From assembly GCF_028858725.1 (NCBI RefSeq), contig NC_084790.1, positions 5,586,001 through 5,650,000 on the forward strand: DNA of 64,000 bases, given 5' to 3'. Made by a program: the position numbers and the translations under genes. Under the pieces are notes generated by a model. It did no database searches. It saw only the letters and a program-made list of their open reading frames with translations, and was not told the DNA's origin. The number at the start of each line of letters is the position of its first letter. Position 1 is the stretch's first letter. Below are positions 32,771-44,425 of the stretch, in pieces. This DNA comes from Colius striatus. Lineage: Eukaryota; Chordata; Aves; Coliiformes; Coliidae.

Positions 32771-35700
32771 CAAATCTGCAGCTTCTGGAGATGTCTCTTT
32801 GTTTTAGAAACAAAACCAACCAACCAAACGAAAAATCAGACTTAAATTTTCATGAGATGCAAAATGAGCCTCTTCTGAACAAAGCAAACCCGGCCGGCCA
32901 TCAGCCGGGAGCGGAGGCTGCTCTCTGCTCTGCAAAGCTGCCAGATGAAGTGCTCAGAAATAGAGATTTCTGGTTTTCCAACTAGGGAGGCCGGGCTGGG
33001 TGCCAGGCAAGCCGTGGGAAGCAGCAAACAGCAGCCAGCTCCAGTGCCCCAGCACTGACCCTCCTGCGTGATGTCCCTTCCCATCCCTGGGAGCATCCTT
33101 GTCTGCCTCAGTGGATAGATGCTTGGGAAGGCCTCATTTTTGCAGCCTGTCCTGCAAAACCAAGCCCAATCTCAGTGCAGCCTCATCATTGCTGCTCTCT
33201 ATGTCACTTCATGTCCCTGTGTTGCCAGGGATGGGTCACCACCATGGCAGTCTCGTGACAAAACCCAATTATCCCTAATACTCATCAAGCTTGAAGAATG
33301 ATAAAGAAACAACGCACGAGGCCAGTGAGGATTTGCTTGGCTCCTGGGCAGAAGAAAAGTCTCCCTCCCTGCAGGTCCAGCCTGTCTTTAAGCTCAAATC
33401 CATCCCACACAAATTCTTCCTCCTGTTTCCCTCACGTGGCTCTGTAGCTGGAAGGGTTTTGTTCCATCTCTAATTGCTTCGGACCTGCTTTTCAGCCTGG
33501 AACAATCAGGGCTTTCTGGAGAGATGCTTTGACCCAACCCTGGAAAACACCCAAGGCAACAGCCAAGCAATAGCCAGCCAGGTCAGAAAACCAGAGGTGT
33601 AAAGCAGCTGCAGATCTCAGGAAGATCACCATCACCATCAGCAGCCCAAGCCAAAGCCCAGGCTGGGGTTTTCTAAAGTATCCCAAGGGAAGCAGCCTCC
33701 TGCCGGCAGGAGCACACAGGACCCCTGGACCACATAGAACATGTGCACACTTGCTGCCTCTTGCCCATTCCATTGTCCTGAGTCCAGAGGCAACAAAATG
33801 GCATTTTTGGGTTAAAAGCTGGTGCAACCCAAAGTACCTGTGAGTTTGGGTCTGATGCTGGATGAGGCTGGAAGTGGGGTGTGATGTGACGGGGGCAGTC
33901 TGTGCTGGAGGGGGTTAAGCAGGATCAGTGGAATGAGGCTGTGAGAAGATTAGTAAGGAGGGGAACAGAGTTCCTGGAGCATGCTGATGTCCATCTGAGC
34001 CAGGCATAGGAGCCCAGCACCCGCAGCTCCTTCTGAGAGAAGGGTCACCTCCTTGTCACCCACCTGGCCAGGCTCAGGGCTCCTTCCTGAAGTTCTCTTC
34101 CTTTCCCCCCTCCTTGGTTTGCTGCTCCTGCAATGTGCTCCCAGACACCCAGTGCTGCTGAAAGGGGAATGAAAAGCGAAAGGAGGTCAATGGATGCACT
34201 GCCATGCCCAGGAGTGAGGCTGGGGATGGGGTGATGTGCTGAGCCCTCAGCCTCACTCTCCTAAGGGAGCTCAAGATAAGGGCCCCTGGGAGGGAAGCTG
34301 GGCAAGCAGCACAATTCTGCTCTCCAGGGCTGGTGAGAAACAGATTTGGCCCCCAACAGACGGTGCCTGGGGGTGTCAATCACAGCCACACGCCTCCAGG
34401 ACCCCCCTGGGTAGGGCTGCCTGCACAGCCCCAGGAAAGGGCTGCCAAGCAACACGTTTCCTTCCAAAGAGCTTTAATTTTACACTCGAAGTGAAAGGAT
34501 TGAGACATTTATGATTGAACCCAGGCTAAAAGTTCCTGGGAATTGCCCGTGCAACCATATGGATTTGTTCCCCGGCTTAAAAAACACGAACACAAAACCC
34601 CAAAGGCTTCCCCCCTCCCCGCCACCCCCAGCACCAATCCCAGCTTCCCATCCCCTTCCTTCCTCCCCTCTGCTCTGAAAAAGCCACTTGCTCTCCAGCC
34701 GTGGCCGCTGGTTTCAATTATCTCTGTGATTAACTTTCTTCCCTGTGGAGGCAGCTCCTCAGGCGCCCTGTTCCCACCTCGCTGTGGTGTGGGGGGTAGA
34801 GGCATAGGGCACCCCAGGGTGCTGGTTTGAGGGTACAGCAGTGCCCTGGGGCTCCAGCCCAACTCCATGATGGGATCTATGGGCAGGCTGTTGGGACACT
34901 GAGGTTGCAGCCAGGAAAACCCAAATGGAAGGGGAGAGGGAGGAGGAAGAGGATGGAGGTTGAGAGAAGCAATGAATGGGGTCAGGAAAGGTTTGGAAAA
35001 GTGGGATTTGGGGAGGGAGGGAGGGGGCAAGAGGAGGTACCTGGTGCTGAGCTTGCACAGATGCCTGCTTGGAAAGAAGTAACTTGCGAATGTCAGAGAC
35101 AAGATTGGAGTGGCCGGTGATGGGGTTTGTCTCATTGCTCCTGCTGTGCTCAGGTCCTGGGATTCACCTGTGAGCACTCACCAGCACCCACTGGTGCTGC
35201 CCCAGAGAGCCTCGTCTTCCCTACCACAGCCGTACGGAGTGCCCGTGGGAGCCCAGCTCCAGTGGGCTGTAGGTGGCTGTACCCAGCACAGCTCAGTGCT
35301 CACGCCCTTCTCCATCCCTGCCTCACCATTTCCTGCCTCTACCACCAGCTCCAGTCACTGCCAAGAACATTTTGGTCCACCTGTGCCAGAGCTCTGCAAA
35401 CCCCAGAGATCGCAGGGAGCCCATTGGTGCCCATAGTGGGAGCATCACCCCCAGCCCAGGCCTTTCCTCAGCCCTCACTCCCTGCAGCAATGGGAGAGGA
35501 GCAAGGGGGGCCACGACAGCCTCCATCACCCTCCATGGCTCTCAGGGGAAGCTGTGGCATGCCCTGACCCACCTTGCCCCGAGCCATAAATCCTGCCTCT
35601 ATTTCCAGCAGGCGCTAGAACCTGATTTGATTCTAATTTCCTGCTCTCAACTCAAGATTGAGCCTTTAATCCCCTTCAGCAAGCAGTCCCTGCCTGTACC

Positions 35701-35781
35701 GCTTCCCTCCTCTCCCTTCTTCCTTCCAGTCAGCCCATCAGCCTCCAGTGGCAAGCAGGGCCAGCTGGGTTCTGTTGCCAG
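32771..35781. other. Downstream intergenic DNA, no gene seen
   Basis: This is unique sequence with short low-complexity patches (AACCAACCAACCAAACGAAA near 32817, GGGAGGGAGGGAGGGGG near 35012). A 222-codon minus-strand frame at 34509-35177 lacks any recognisable domain. Confidence 0.45.
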
Positions 35782-35844
35782 CCCCAAGTGATCCCCCATG
35801 AGGTTATATGACCCCAAGGGAACCCCCATGAGGTTATATGACCC
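35782..35844 (+). repeat. Two-copy 30-bp tandem duplication
   Basis: CCCCAAG followed by CCCCCATGAGGTTATATGA occurs at 35782-35811 and 35812-35841 with two differences. A partial third copy (CCC) follows. Confidence 0.9.
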
Positions 35845-37480
35845 TTCTCTGCTGCTCAGCCAAAGCCAGGACAAATACAGCTCAGCTTGCTGCAAAACCT
35901 GTGATGGGTCCTGGGGTCCCCCCTGTGCTGGAAAAGGGCGGGATGGAAAAAAACAAGGGGCAAAAATCTCCACCTTTGAGTGGGGACAGAGGTCTAAGGG
36001 CTGTTCAACCTAGGAGACAGCGGTGTAGGAGAGTACCTTGGGGTAAGGAAATCTGCTGTAGGACTATCACCTCTGTGGCTTTGGGGCCAAAACAAGTAGC
36101 AAGAGGTTAAATCACAGCTGGGGGAGTTCCATCTGGATGATAGGACACACTGGGAGAAGGCTGTTGCTGCACATCATGGTGGAGGAGAGGTCGCGGTGCT
36201 TTGCTGCCAGCTGGGCTCCATCCATGATGGCACCCAGGGGAAGGGGAAGGGGAGGTGAGTCATCTTTCCACACCTTCCCCCCTGTAACCCCAGCCCGGGA
36301 GGCTGAAATCACTCCTTTTGTGTGTATGAAAAGCAGGAAGGTTCGGTTACCTAATCACACCCATCTCGCTCTCTTTCCCTTGCTGGCTGCCCCACACCAG
36401 CTATGGTTATCCCATGGACAAAGGGGTAAGGGCAGGGCCTGGTGGCCTACAAACTCTGTCCGACAGTGCTTTCATGCCTTCCTCATCAGATGGAGCAGAG
36501 ATAACCTCTGCCCTGGGCAGACTGCACGGTGAGATAAGATCAGAGCCAGCAGGTAGGTAAGGCTCAGCCCTTCAGCACTGGAAACTAGAGAGTTTCGCTG
36601 GTGCCTTCTGCCTCTTTGTAACTCAACACACTCCCTCCCATCACTGCATGAGGCAGTGCAGCCGTTTCCCTTCTCCTGGTCCTTGCAGAGCTGCTCCCCT
36701 GCTTTACCAAGCCATGCTTCTGTCCCACAATGGGCTCAGTGGCTTTGCCAGGAGCTCAGATCCCAGCAATCACAGCAATAGGAGCATCTTGGGAACCAGG
36801 CTGCATCCCAGAGAGCTTAAATACAGGTTAATTCCTCTGCTGCATCTCCCCACCACCCGGTGCCCTCAAGTCCCGAGCCCACCCTGTCCACAGCAATCCT
36901 CACTGTGCCTGGGAAGCAGCACGAAACAAGCCCAAAAGTGCTGCTCAGCTCTTGCACAAGCAGCCCAGGGCCAGTGCTCTGCCAGGAGGTATGGAAAGCA
37001 TCCCCCAGCTGCGACAGCATTGCTTGGCTTTCGGGAAAGGTTATTTCTTAACACAGGAGGCTCAGAACAGGGGCTGGGCAGGAAAAAAAGAGCATTGATC
37101 CAACCGAGCACTGCTCACTCTGACATCCCAAGCCTTGGCCAGACTCGTTTCCAGTAACACTGCGTTTTCTTCAGAAGCAGAGAAAATATTTGTCTGGGAT
37201 GAGGGAGCTGGAAAGCTGGACATTTCTGTGCTTCCCCACCAGCCCTTTCAGTGTCAGCAGACTGAGAGACGTGTCAGATCCCTGCGTGGCCCTGAGCACC
37301 TCCATCGCTCCACACAAGGTGGGTACCAGTTACTCTCGCTCACAGCCCAGTTGCGAACTGGACCTTAACATGTGGGATTAGTGCCCCAAAGGCCTCTTCC
37401 TCTGGGGACACATGCTTTGGATGAAACCAGGGGCCCCGGGGCTGAAGCAGAGCTCCAGCAGCAGCGAGTGTTAGATGATG
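35845..37480. other. Downstream intergenic DNA, no gene seen
   Basis: No coding exon or repeat family is recognised. Confidence 0.45.
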
Positions 37481-37535
37481 CTTTTCATCAGAGACCTGAC
37501 AACCCGCTGAAATGATGACTTTGTTCCCAAGAGAG
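37481..37535 (+). repeat. Dispersed 55-bp direct repeat, copy 1
   Basis: It shares CTTTTCATCAGAGACC, then an alignable CTGAAA-GA and TTTGTTCCC series without gaps, with 38772-38826. I count about 10 differences in 55 positions. Confidence 0.85.
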
Positions 37536-38771
37536 ACCTGCCCCTTCTTTGAAGTTACTGGAAGTCCCCTCGAATAAGGAGGCTTTTATGGGAAGGATAA
37601 TTGCTCTTCGTTGCACTGAGAAACAGTGGGGAGGAGGAATCAAAGGCAAACAGCCTCCAGAGCATCTCTCCCGCGGGTAGGAGAAATATTGTATCTGGCT
37701 GCCCCCGCCGCTCCTGCCCGCCCTGCCGATGCTTCGGTCACCTCTTGGGTTTCATTCCTGACTTTCCCAAAATAACTTTTCCTTTCTCATCAGGACAGGA
37801 AGCCATAAGAAACAAGTCAAAGTCCAAGCCTGCCCCAAACACCAACTCCTCTGGCAGACCAGCTGAGGCTGAGAGCATTTGGATAAGGAAAAACAAGAGA
37901 AAGTGCTTTTTAATTTCCTTGAAGTGCAGCGAGTCGCCTGAATGTTGGTGTTGATGCTCTTTCTGTGCTGCATTCACATGCTGCCTCCAGCTCCCAGCAC
38001 TCCTGATGTCAGTGAATCTAACCCCTGGTTTGAAGTTTGGCATCGCAGGAACAGCTTCAGCAGCCACCATCCAAGGTGCTGCCGCGACCCCCAGGACCTC
38101 CCTCACTCCCAGCTATGTCCCTGAAACTTTTACACTTCTATTTGCATCACCCCAACGTGTGGGACTGGCTCCCACGTGTTCTGGTGCAGCAAGAACTCAA
38201 GGCAGGACTTCCAAATCTCTCCCCTAGGCCCTGGCCACTGGTTCCTCCATCCTGGCAAAGCTGCTGACCCAGGAATCACAGACAAACCACTGAACTTTGT
38301 CTCTGAAGTGCTGGCCAGGAGGCTGATGTAGCCAAGGACCCAATGTCCCGAGGAGCCCTGCCAGCTGTTCCTGCTCATGTTTGGACTCTGAGAGGGCTCT
38401 CCCCATACTGCAGCGACCACTGGGCCAGCAGCTGGGGCTCAGAGAGCCCAGCTCTCACTGGCCATGGCTACTCTCGGTAAGAGGAACTGGAGACATGCTC
38501 AGCTGGCTCTGGCCTGGCTGCCAGGGATGGCTGGGTCAAGCTGTAGCTGTACTGTGCTGTGGTTGTTGCAGACCAGGGCTGACTGCAGCTGTGGATCTAT
38601 CTGTACACCAAGGCAGGGGGAGGGGAATCCTCATCCTCAACCTCTGCCTGTGGCACCCTAGGCAGTAGAAATAAGAAAACAAAGGGAAAAACACCCAATT
38701 TGTGCTGCCAGAAGCTAGTGCTGGGCACTACTCCTACCTTAGGAACAGAAGGGATGGCAGCAAAGTGGTCC
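37536..38771. other. Downstream intergenic DNA between repeat copies
   Basis: No gene is seen. The 37640-37740 part has a local CpG rise (CCCGCGGG, CCCCCGCCGC). The 37740-37930 part is AT-richer. Confidence 0.4.
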
Positions 38772-38826
38772 CTTTTCATCAGAGACCCAGCAGCCCACTG
38801 AAAGGAGGATTTTGTTCCCCAGAGAT
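38772..38826 (+). repeat. Dispersed 55-bp direct repeat, copy 2
   Basis: This is the partner of 37481-37535. Its right end overlaps the first unit of the 22-bp minisatellite that follows. Confidence 0.85.
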
Positions 38827-38894
38827 GCTCAGGGTCTTCTCCAGAGACACTTGAGGTGTTCCCTGGAGATGCTCAGGGTGTTCCCCAGAGACGC
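38815..38894 (+). repeat. 22-bp minisatellite, about 3.7 copies
   Basis: TTCCCCAGAGATGCTCAGGG-type units start at 38815, 38837, 38859 and 38881, exactly 22 bp apart, with a few substitutions each. The corresponding place after copy 1 of the dispersed repeat (37522) has only one diverged unit. Confidence 0.9.
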
Positions 38895-39998
38895 CTCCGC
38901 AAAGGCCCAGAGCTGGGGAGGCGAAGGCGAGAGCTTAGTGCAGCACATCTGGATCCAGACAAGGACACATCTGCCCACAGCCCCACCAGCTGCCAAACAT
39001 GGAGCGTGCACTGAGGGAAACGCAGACTCCCCCGTGCGTGGGACAGCATCTGATCCAGGGCAGAACTGAAGACAAATATTTTCACAAGATTCCCAGGAAG
39101 CACAAAGGGAAAAGGGGAGGGATCCCCACGGCCACCGACATGTCGGAAACATTCACTTTCCCCTTCCCTTTTACGTCTCTTTTATAAGCTTGTTAGTGGT
39201 TTTAATACACTTCTGACCCACTCTGTCATATTATAAAAATTAATACTTGGTGCTGTGGGAGCTGTTTGGTGTGTTTAAGTCGGGTCAGGGTGCAGGGAGA
39301 GCCTGAACCCCCTCCGTGCCTGCGGAAAAACACCGTTGCTGTAAAAACACATGGGAGCGTTTTGTCCCTTCATTGGATGACAAAAATGCATTAACGGATT
39401 ATTATTATTAAGCTGGGGACTGACAAATAATCCACCTCTGAAGAATGCTCTAGTGAGAAACAGCTGCATAACGTTTAGTTATAGCAAATATTTCCGTGAG
39501 GAGCAGCAGCTGGCGGGGACGGACCGGTCCTGGGAGCCTCGGGGAGTAAAACAAGGGGAAAAAAGTGTCTTATCAAGAAAATATTTCATCCATCAGGTGA
39601 CTCAGTTTGCTCTTTCACCAAATGAAAGGCACCAAAAATAGCAGGCACTCAAAGAGTTTGCAGGGAATAAATAGAAGTGGGTCTAATTCTGGCTTCCAGG
39701 CTGTGGGGAGGGCGGCCAGTGCAGCAACCACCCCAGCACAAATCTGGTCTGAGTTTCGTGCTCATAACAAAGCTGAAACCTCAACGAGTTTCACATGGTT
39801 TTGTGTTTCTCCCGCAGCATTTTCCGCAGCCACAAGAAGCAAGGACTTGAAAAACGACCTCAAAATTGTTATCTGCTTTGAGAAATCCCTCCCTGGCCCC
39901 TCTGACTCATCCCATCTACGAACGGCTGGAGGATAAAGCGGGAGCAAGGTTAACGTGTGTGCATTCAACATGTGTGACACAGCCTGCCTCTGCATGTG
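38895..39998. other. Unique DNA with AT-rich island
   Basis: The 39170-39480 part is AT-rich, with TTATAAGCTTG, TTTTAATACAC, ATTATAAAAATTAATACTTG, TGCATTAACGGATTATTATT and CATAACGTTTAGTTATAGC. The TAAT homeodomain-type cores suggest a candidate conserved enhancer, inferred from composition only. No coding exon is seen. Confidence 0.4.
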
Positions 39999-40855
39999 AA
40001 TCATAGAATCATAGAATGGCAGGGATTTGGAGGGGACCTTTAGAGATCATCTTGTCCTAACTCCCTGCTAAATCAGGATCACCTTGATCAGGTCACTCAG
40101 GAATGCGTCCAGGCAGAAACTCCCAGAGAAGGAGCCCCCACACCCTCGCTGGGCAGCCTGTGCCAGGGCTCCCTCACCTGTACACCAAAGAAGTTTTTCC
40201 TAGGTTAAGTGGAACTTCTTGTGTTTCAGTTTATGTCCCTTATCCCTTGTCCTGTCACTGAACACCACAGAAAAGAGTGCAGCCCCATCCTCTCGACATA
40301 CACCTCTTAAATATTTGTGTTAATGAGATCCCCCCCTTAATCTTCTCCAGATTAAACAGTCAAAGTCCTGCAGCCTTTCCCCATGGGAAAGATTCTCCAG
40401 TCCCCTGATCATCTTGATGTCCCTGCACTGGCCTCTCTCCAGCAGTTCCCTGTCCCTCTTGAGCTGGGGAGCCCAGAAGTGGACACAGGACTCCAGATGA
40501 GGCCTCACCAGGGCAGAGTAGAGAGGGATCAGAACCTCCCTCCACTTCCTGGCCACACTCTTCTTAGTGCCGCCCCAGGATGCCATTGGCCTTCTTGCCT
40601 ACAAGGGCACATTGCTGGCTCATGGTTAGTTTGCTGCTCATCAGCACTCCCAGGTCTCTCTCCTGGAGCTACTCTCCAGCAGTTCGACCCCCAGCCTGTA
40701 CTGGTGCATGGGGTTGTTCCTCCCGAGGTGCAGGGCTCTGCACTCATCCTTGTTGAACCTCATGAGGTTCCTCTCTGCCCAACTCTCCAGCCTGTCCAGA
40801 TCTTGCTGAATGGCAGCACAGCCTTCTGGTGAATCAGTCAGTCCTCACAGCGTGG
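39999..40855 (-). mobile_element. CR1 LINE, 5'-truncated, about 0.85 kb
   Basis: The + strand starts with tandem octamers (AATCATAGAATCATAGAATGG), the reverse-complemented CR1 tail. It continues through the 3' UTR into the end of ORF2. On the minus strand a residual frame (40586-40320) contains Tyr-Ser-Ala-Leu-Val-Arg-Pro-His-Leu-Glu and Phe-Trp-Ala-Pro-Gln, the C-terminal reverse-transcriptase signature of CR1. It is truncated and incapable of movement. The 5' boundary is approximate. Confidence 0.95.
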
Positions 40856-42010
40856 TGCCATCCTTCCCAGACAGGCCAGATTTCCCCATGCCCACTGCCA
40901 TGCTGCTCTTTCCTTAAGAAATGGCTCAAGTGACACACACCTCTGTCCCCAGAGCCTTTTTGATGGCCCACAGGGACAGAGCTACAGCAGCACGATGCAA
41001 TCTGAACTGGCTCAGGCATTTCCCAGGGCAGTGGGGAAGCAGTGATCTGCTCTCAGCTCTGCCTCTTCTATTCAGAGATTTTTGCTGCATCCTCATTAAT
41101 TAAAACACCTTGGACTGCTTGATGTCTGTGGGGACATGATGGCACTGTGTCCCTTGGGGATCTTGCCATTGCATGCAAAAAAGAAGGTGGGGGTGGGAGG
41201 GAAAGTGTTGGTGCTGTCTGAGCTGCGAGATGAAGCATCTTCAAAGACCTTAATGCTGTCTGCCTCTGGGACCTGCGGGCAGTTGGTGTTCAGGCTGTCA
41301 CTTCAGCTCTGAGTCCCTGCATGGCTGCTGCCTCCAAGGAGCTGGCAAGGCACGTGCTGTCAGCAACATCTGCCATCCCAGGCAGTGGGACCAGTATACA
41401 CCCCCCAACCTTCACAGTGGGACCAGCCCTCCCCATTTGCCAGGAGAGGAAGCAGATGGGATGATTTAGACCCCCCCTCACACACAGGGCATGAGGAATG
41501 GGGTGGCTGAGAAGGAAATCACACTGCTCTGGGGCTGCAGCCAAGTGCCGGTTCGCAGGTTGTCTGTCCCTGAGTGGCATTTGGCTCTGGTCAAACACCG
41601 TGGCAGCCCGTGTGATGGCTTTACAGCTCAGCAAAACCCATCTTTTGCCAAGTCCTGCTTTTTTTTTCTGGAGCAGGGAAGAGCCTGGGAACATTCCTCT
41701 GCCCGACACTTTCATGGCATCCCCAAAACATGCTGCTCCTCCATGTCTGCTTTCCAGACAAAGCCTCTGCCTGCAGACCCTGCGGCAATGGGCCTTGGCA
41801 TCCCCAGTCTTCCTCAGAAGAGCATCTTCGGTACCTTTATCAGATCAAATGGCAAAATGCAGCCCCAGCAGCAGAGACTGATCCCAGGAAACTGCAACAG
41901 CAGGACCTCGTCCCAGTGACATCTCTACACTTGCAGAGCTCCTGGAAGGTTTGCACAGGGTTTTTGTGAGTTTCCTCCTCTCATTGCTGGCAGAAACATC
42001 ATGGGATGCA
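40856..42010. other. Intergenic DNA between CR1 copies
   Basis: No gene is seen. The short frames on both strands look like chance. Confidence 0.45.
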
Positions 42011-42310
42011 AATCATAGAATCAGTTATAGAACCACTTCAGTTGGAAAAGACCTTTAAGATCATCAAGTCCAAGCACTCGTTTCACACTGCCAAGCCCAC
42101 TACTAACCCATATCCCTCAGCACCTCATCTATGTGTCTTTTAATATCTCCAGGGATTGGGGCTCCAACACCTCCCTGGGCAGCCCATTCCAGTGCTTAAT
42201 AACCCTCTAGGTGAAAACGTTCTCTGTAATGCCCAATCTAAACCTCCCCATGCACAACTTTGAGCCCATTTCCTCTCTTCTTATCATTCATTACTGGGGA
42301 GAAGACATCA
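42011..42310 (-). mobile_element. CR1 LINE 3' fragment, about 0.3 kb
   Basis: The + strand begins AATCATAGAATCAGTTATAG, followed by GACCTTTAAGATCATCAAGT and later CCTCCCTGGGCAGCCCATTC, CCAATCTAAACCTCCCC and a 'tttcctctcttcttatcattcattactggggagaag' type end. This is the standard reverse-complemented CR1 3' region. It has the same orientation as the copy 1.2 kb upstream but aligns as a more diverged subfamily. Confidence 0.92.
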
Positions 42311-44404
42311 GTTCTCTGCATCACCAGGACTCTGTTGCTTTGCACCATACCTGCCTGCATCTCCAGGTGCTGCTCTCGCTGCTCCTGCCTCCAATGATCA
42401 CCGGCTCTCTTTGGATATTTGGGATGAGAGAAGACTTACCTGAACACACAGCAGGTTAAACCCATTACTGCCTCAATGCCACGCTTCCCAGGGACTGACG
42501 GGAAGGGAAAACAGCTTTACTACACCGAACTGAGCTCACAGCCCTCTCCCTCCCCCCCGGATGCGGCAAGAGCTTCCCCAAGAAACCAAGAAGGTTGTTT
42601 TTCCCGGGAAATATACCCTTCACCTTCCAGCCTCCCGCTGACACCTCCCACAGTAATTTAAATCAAATTACACTCTGGCCACACCTGGCTCCCTCCCGGC
42701 AGCCCCAGCTGGATGGAGGGCTGCGGCGGTCTCAGGGGATGCAGGGGAGCAGGGTCGAGGCGGATGTGGATCCGTTCGCCATCACCTGGGTGTTGCAAAG
42801 AAGGTGCCAGAGCACCCAGCCCTGGCATGGCATCCCCAGGGACCTGTGGTGGGTTTTGGCAACACAGCCCTGGCTGGGTCTGTGCTGGGGGTTACCTTGT
42901 GGGAACTGGGGTTTGGGATGGTATTTTGTCGGGAAGACGAGACTGTAAGTAGCTGGGAGAACTTTTCTGGGATTTTTAGTGGAAGGAAGATAATGTCTAC
43001 GAGGTTTTTTGGGGGAAAAAAAAAAACAACCCAACAAACCAATGATGAAGACAAGACTGTTCAGTTTTACTGCTCCATAAATCAGCCCCTGGGCCCCCAG
43101 CTGGGGATCACCCCGGGTAAATCATCACCTCTTCTCAAACAAAGTCCAGCACCAGCACGAGTGGGAACGAGAGGAAACATTATCCCATTTTCCATCCCTG
43201 CTTCCCACCCCCACTCCCACCCCGCTTCCCCTTGGGAGGAGGTTTTAGGTTTTCAGTGAAAGTCACTGCCTATATGTATAATTCCAGTTTTTAGCAGCTG
43301 ACACTTCCCCTGCTTTCCGTCAGCTGCAAACTCTCCAGTTCCCAGCGAAACAAAGAAACAAGTAAATAAAAGCTGTTACAAAAACTGCCACATTCTATGA
43401 AGATTTGGGGTGAAATGGAAACTCAGCTTCCTGTTTACCAAAAAAATACATGGGAGGGAGAATATTTTTGGTGAACTTTAAGCCAGTCCATCCTCCAACC
43501 CTGCCTTTACACCGATGACATTGGAGTCCACCTTCTCTGCCTCCCCCAGAGAGAGATTTGGAGCAAGGAGGAAAAACAGCTGGGGAGAAATGGTGCTGCC
43601 CGTTCAGAGCTTGGTGCAATCAGTCTCACAAGGGCTTCAGGCTAGCTTTGTGGATGCTTCCTTGCTCAGATGTTCTTTGGAGAAGGTTGTGATCACCCCC
43701 AGCCCCCTCCCTCCACTCATGATGACCCCTCACCACAGGCTGCAGATTGCAGGGATGGGGCAGGGCTGCCACAACCCCATCCCTAGCTCAGCCCCCAGGA
43801 AATGACCCGTGGGGTGGCTGTCTGGCCCATATCTGCTGGAACATCACTTTTCTTTCCTGACACTGCTGAGCGCCACTGGGTTTCTGCATCCTATTTATTT
43901 TAGAGGGATTATCACACAGTTTTTGGATACACAGCCTGCTTGCTCTCCACATTCTCCGCCAGCTCCCTGCAGCAAGGAGGCTCGATTGGTGCTGAGGCCG
44001 TGGGAGCCTTTGAAAGGGCTGAGGCAGCTCAGAAAATGAGCCAGGAGGTTTCCTTGGCCCTGACAAGCTGTGGGAAGGGTTGTGGGGGCTACAGCCCAGC
44101 TGTGAGGCCTGGGCAGACATGGAGGAGGGCTGGAGGGGACCCAGAGGCAAAAAATCTAATGGAAAGAACCAGTCCTGATTCCCTCTACCCGTCTCGTGAA
44201 CAACAAGGAGCCCAGACACAAAATCACTCCCCCAACCCTACCAAGATGCTTTTTCCCCCTGACACTAGCAAGGCATGGCAGGCAACAGCTGGGACATTTC
44301 AGCTCTTACCTCTTACCTCCCATTGCTCCCAATTTCGGGTCTGAGATTAGCATATCCTTTTTCCCCAGGCTGTGCTTCAGGGTTGCACATGTTTCTTGCT
44401 CTAC
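42311..44404. other. Downstream intergenic DNA, no gene seen
   Basis: Unique sequence, with an A-run at about 43016-43027. No exon is recognised. Confidence 0.45.
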
Positions 44405-44425
44405 AGCAGCAGCAGCAGCAGCAGG
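44405..44425 (+). repeat. (CAG)7 trinucleotide repeat
   Basis: Seven uninterrupted CAG units end in GAGAGCC. The surrounding frame has no support as coding sequence. Confidence 0.9.

Noticed and set aside
35980..36050. Possible CR1 remnant (GGGCTGTTCAACCTAGGAGA)
   Set aside because: Only one short phrase resembles the CR1 coding region; flanking sequence does not continue the match.
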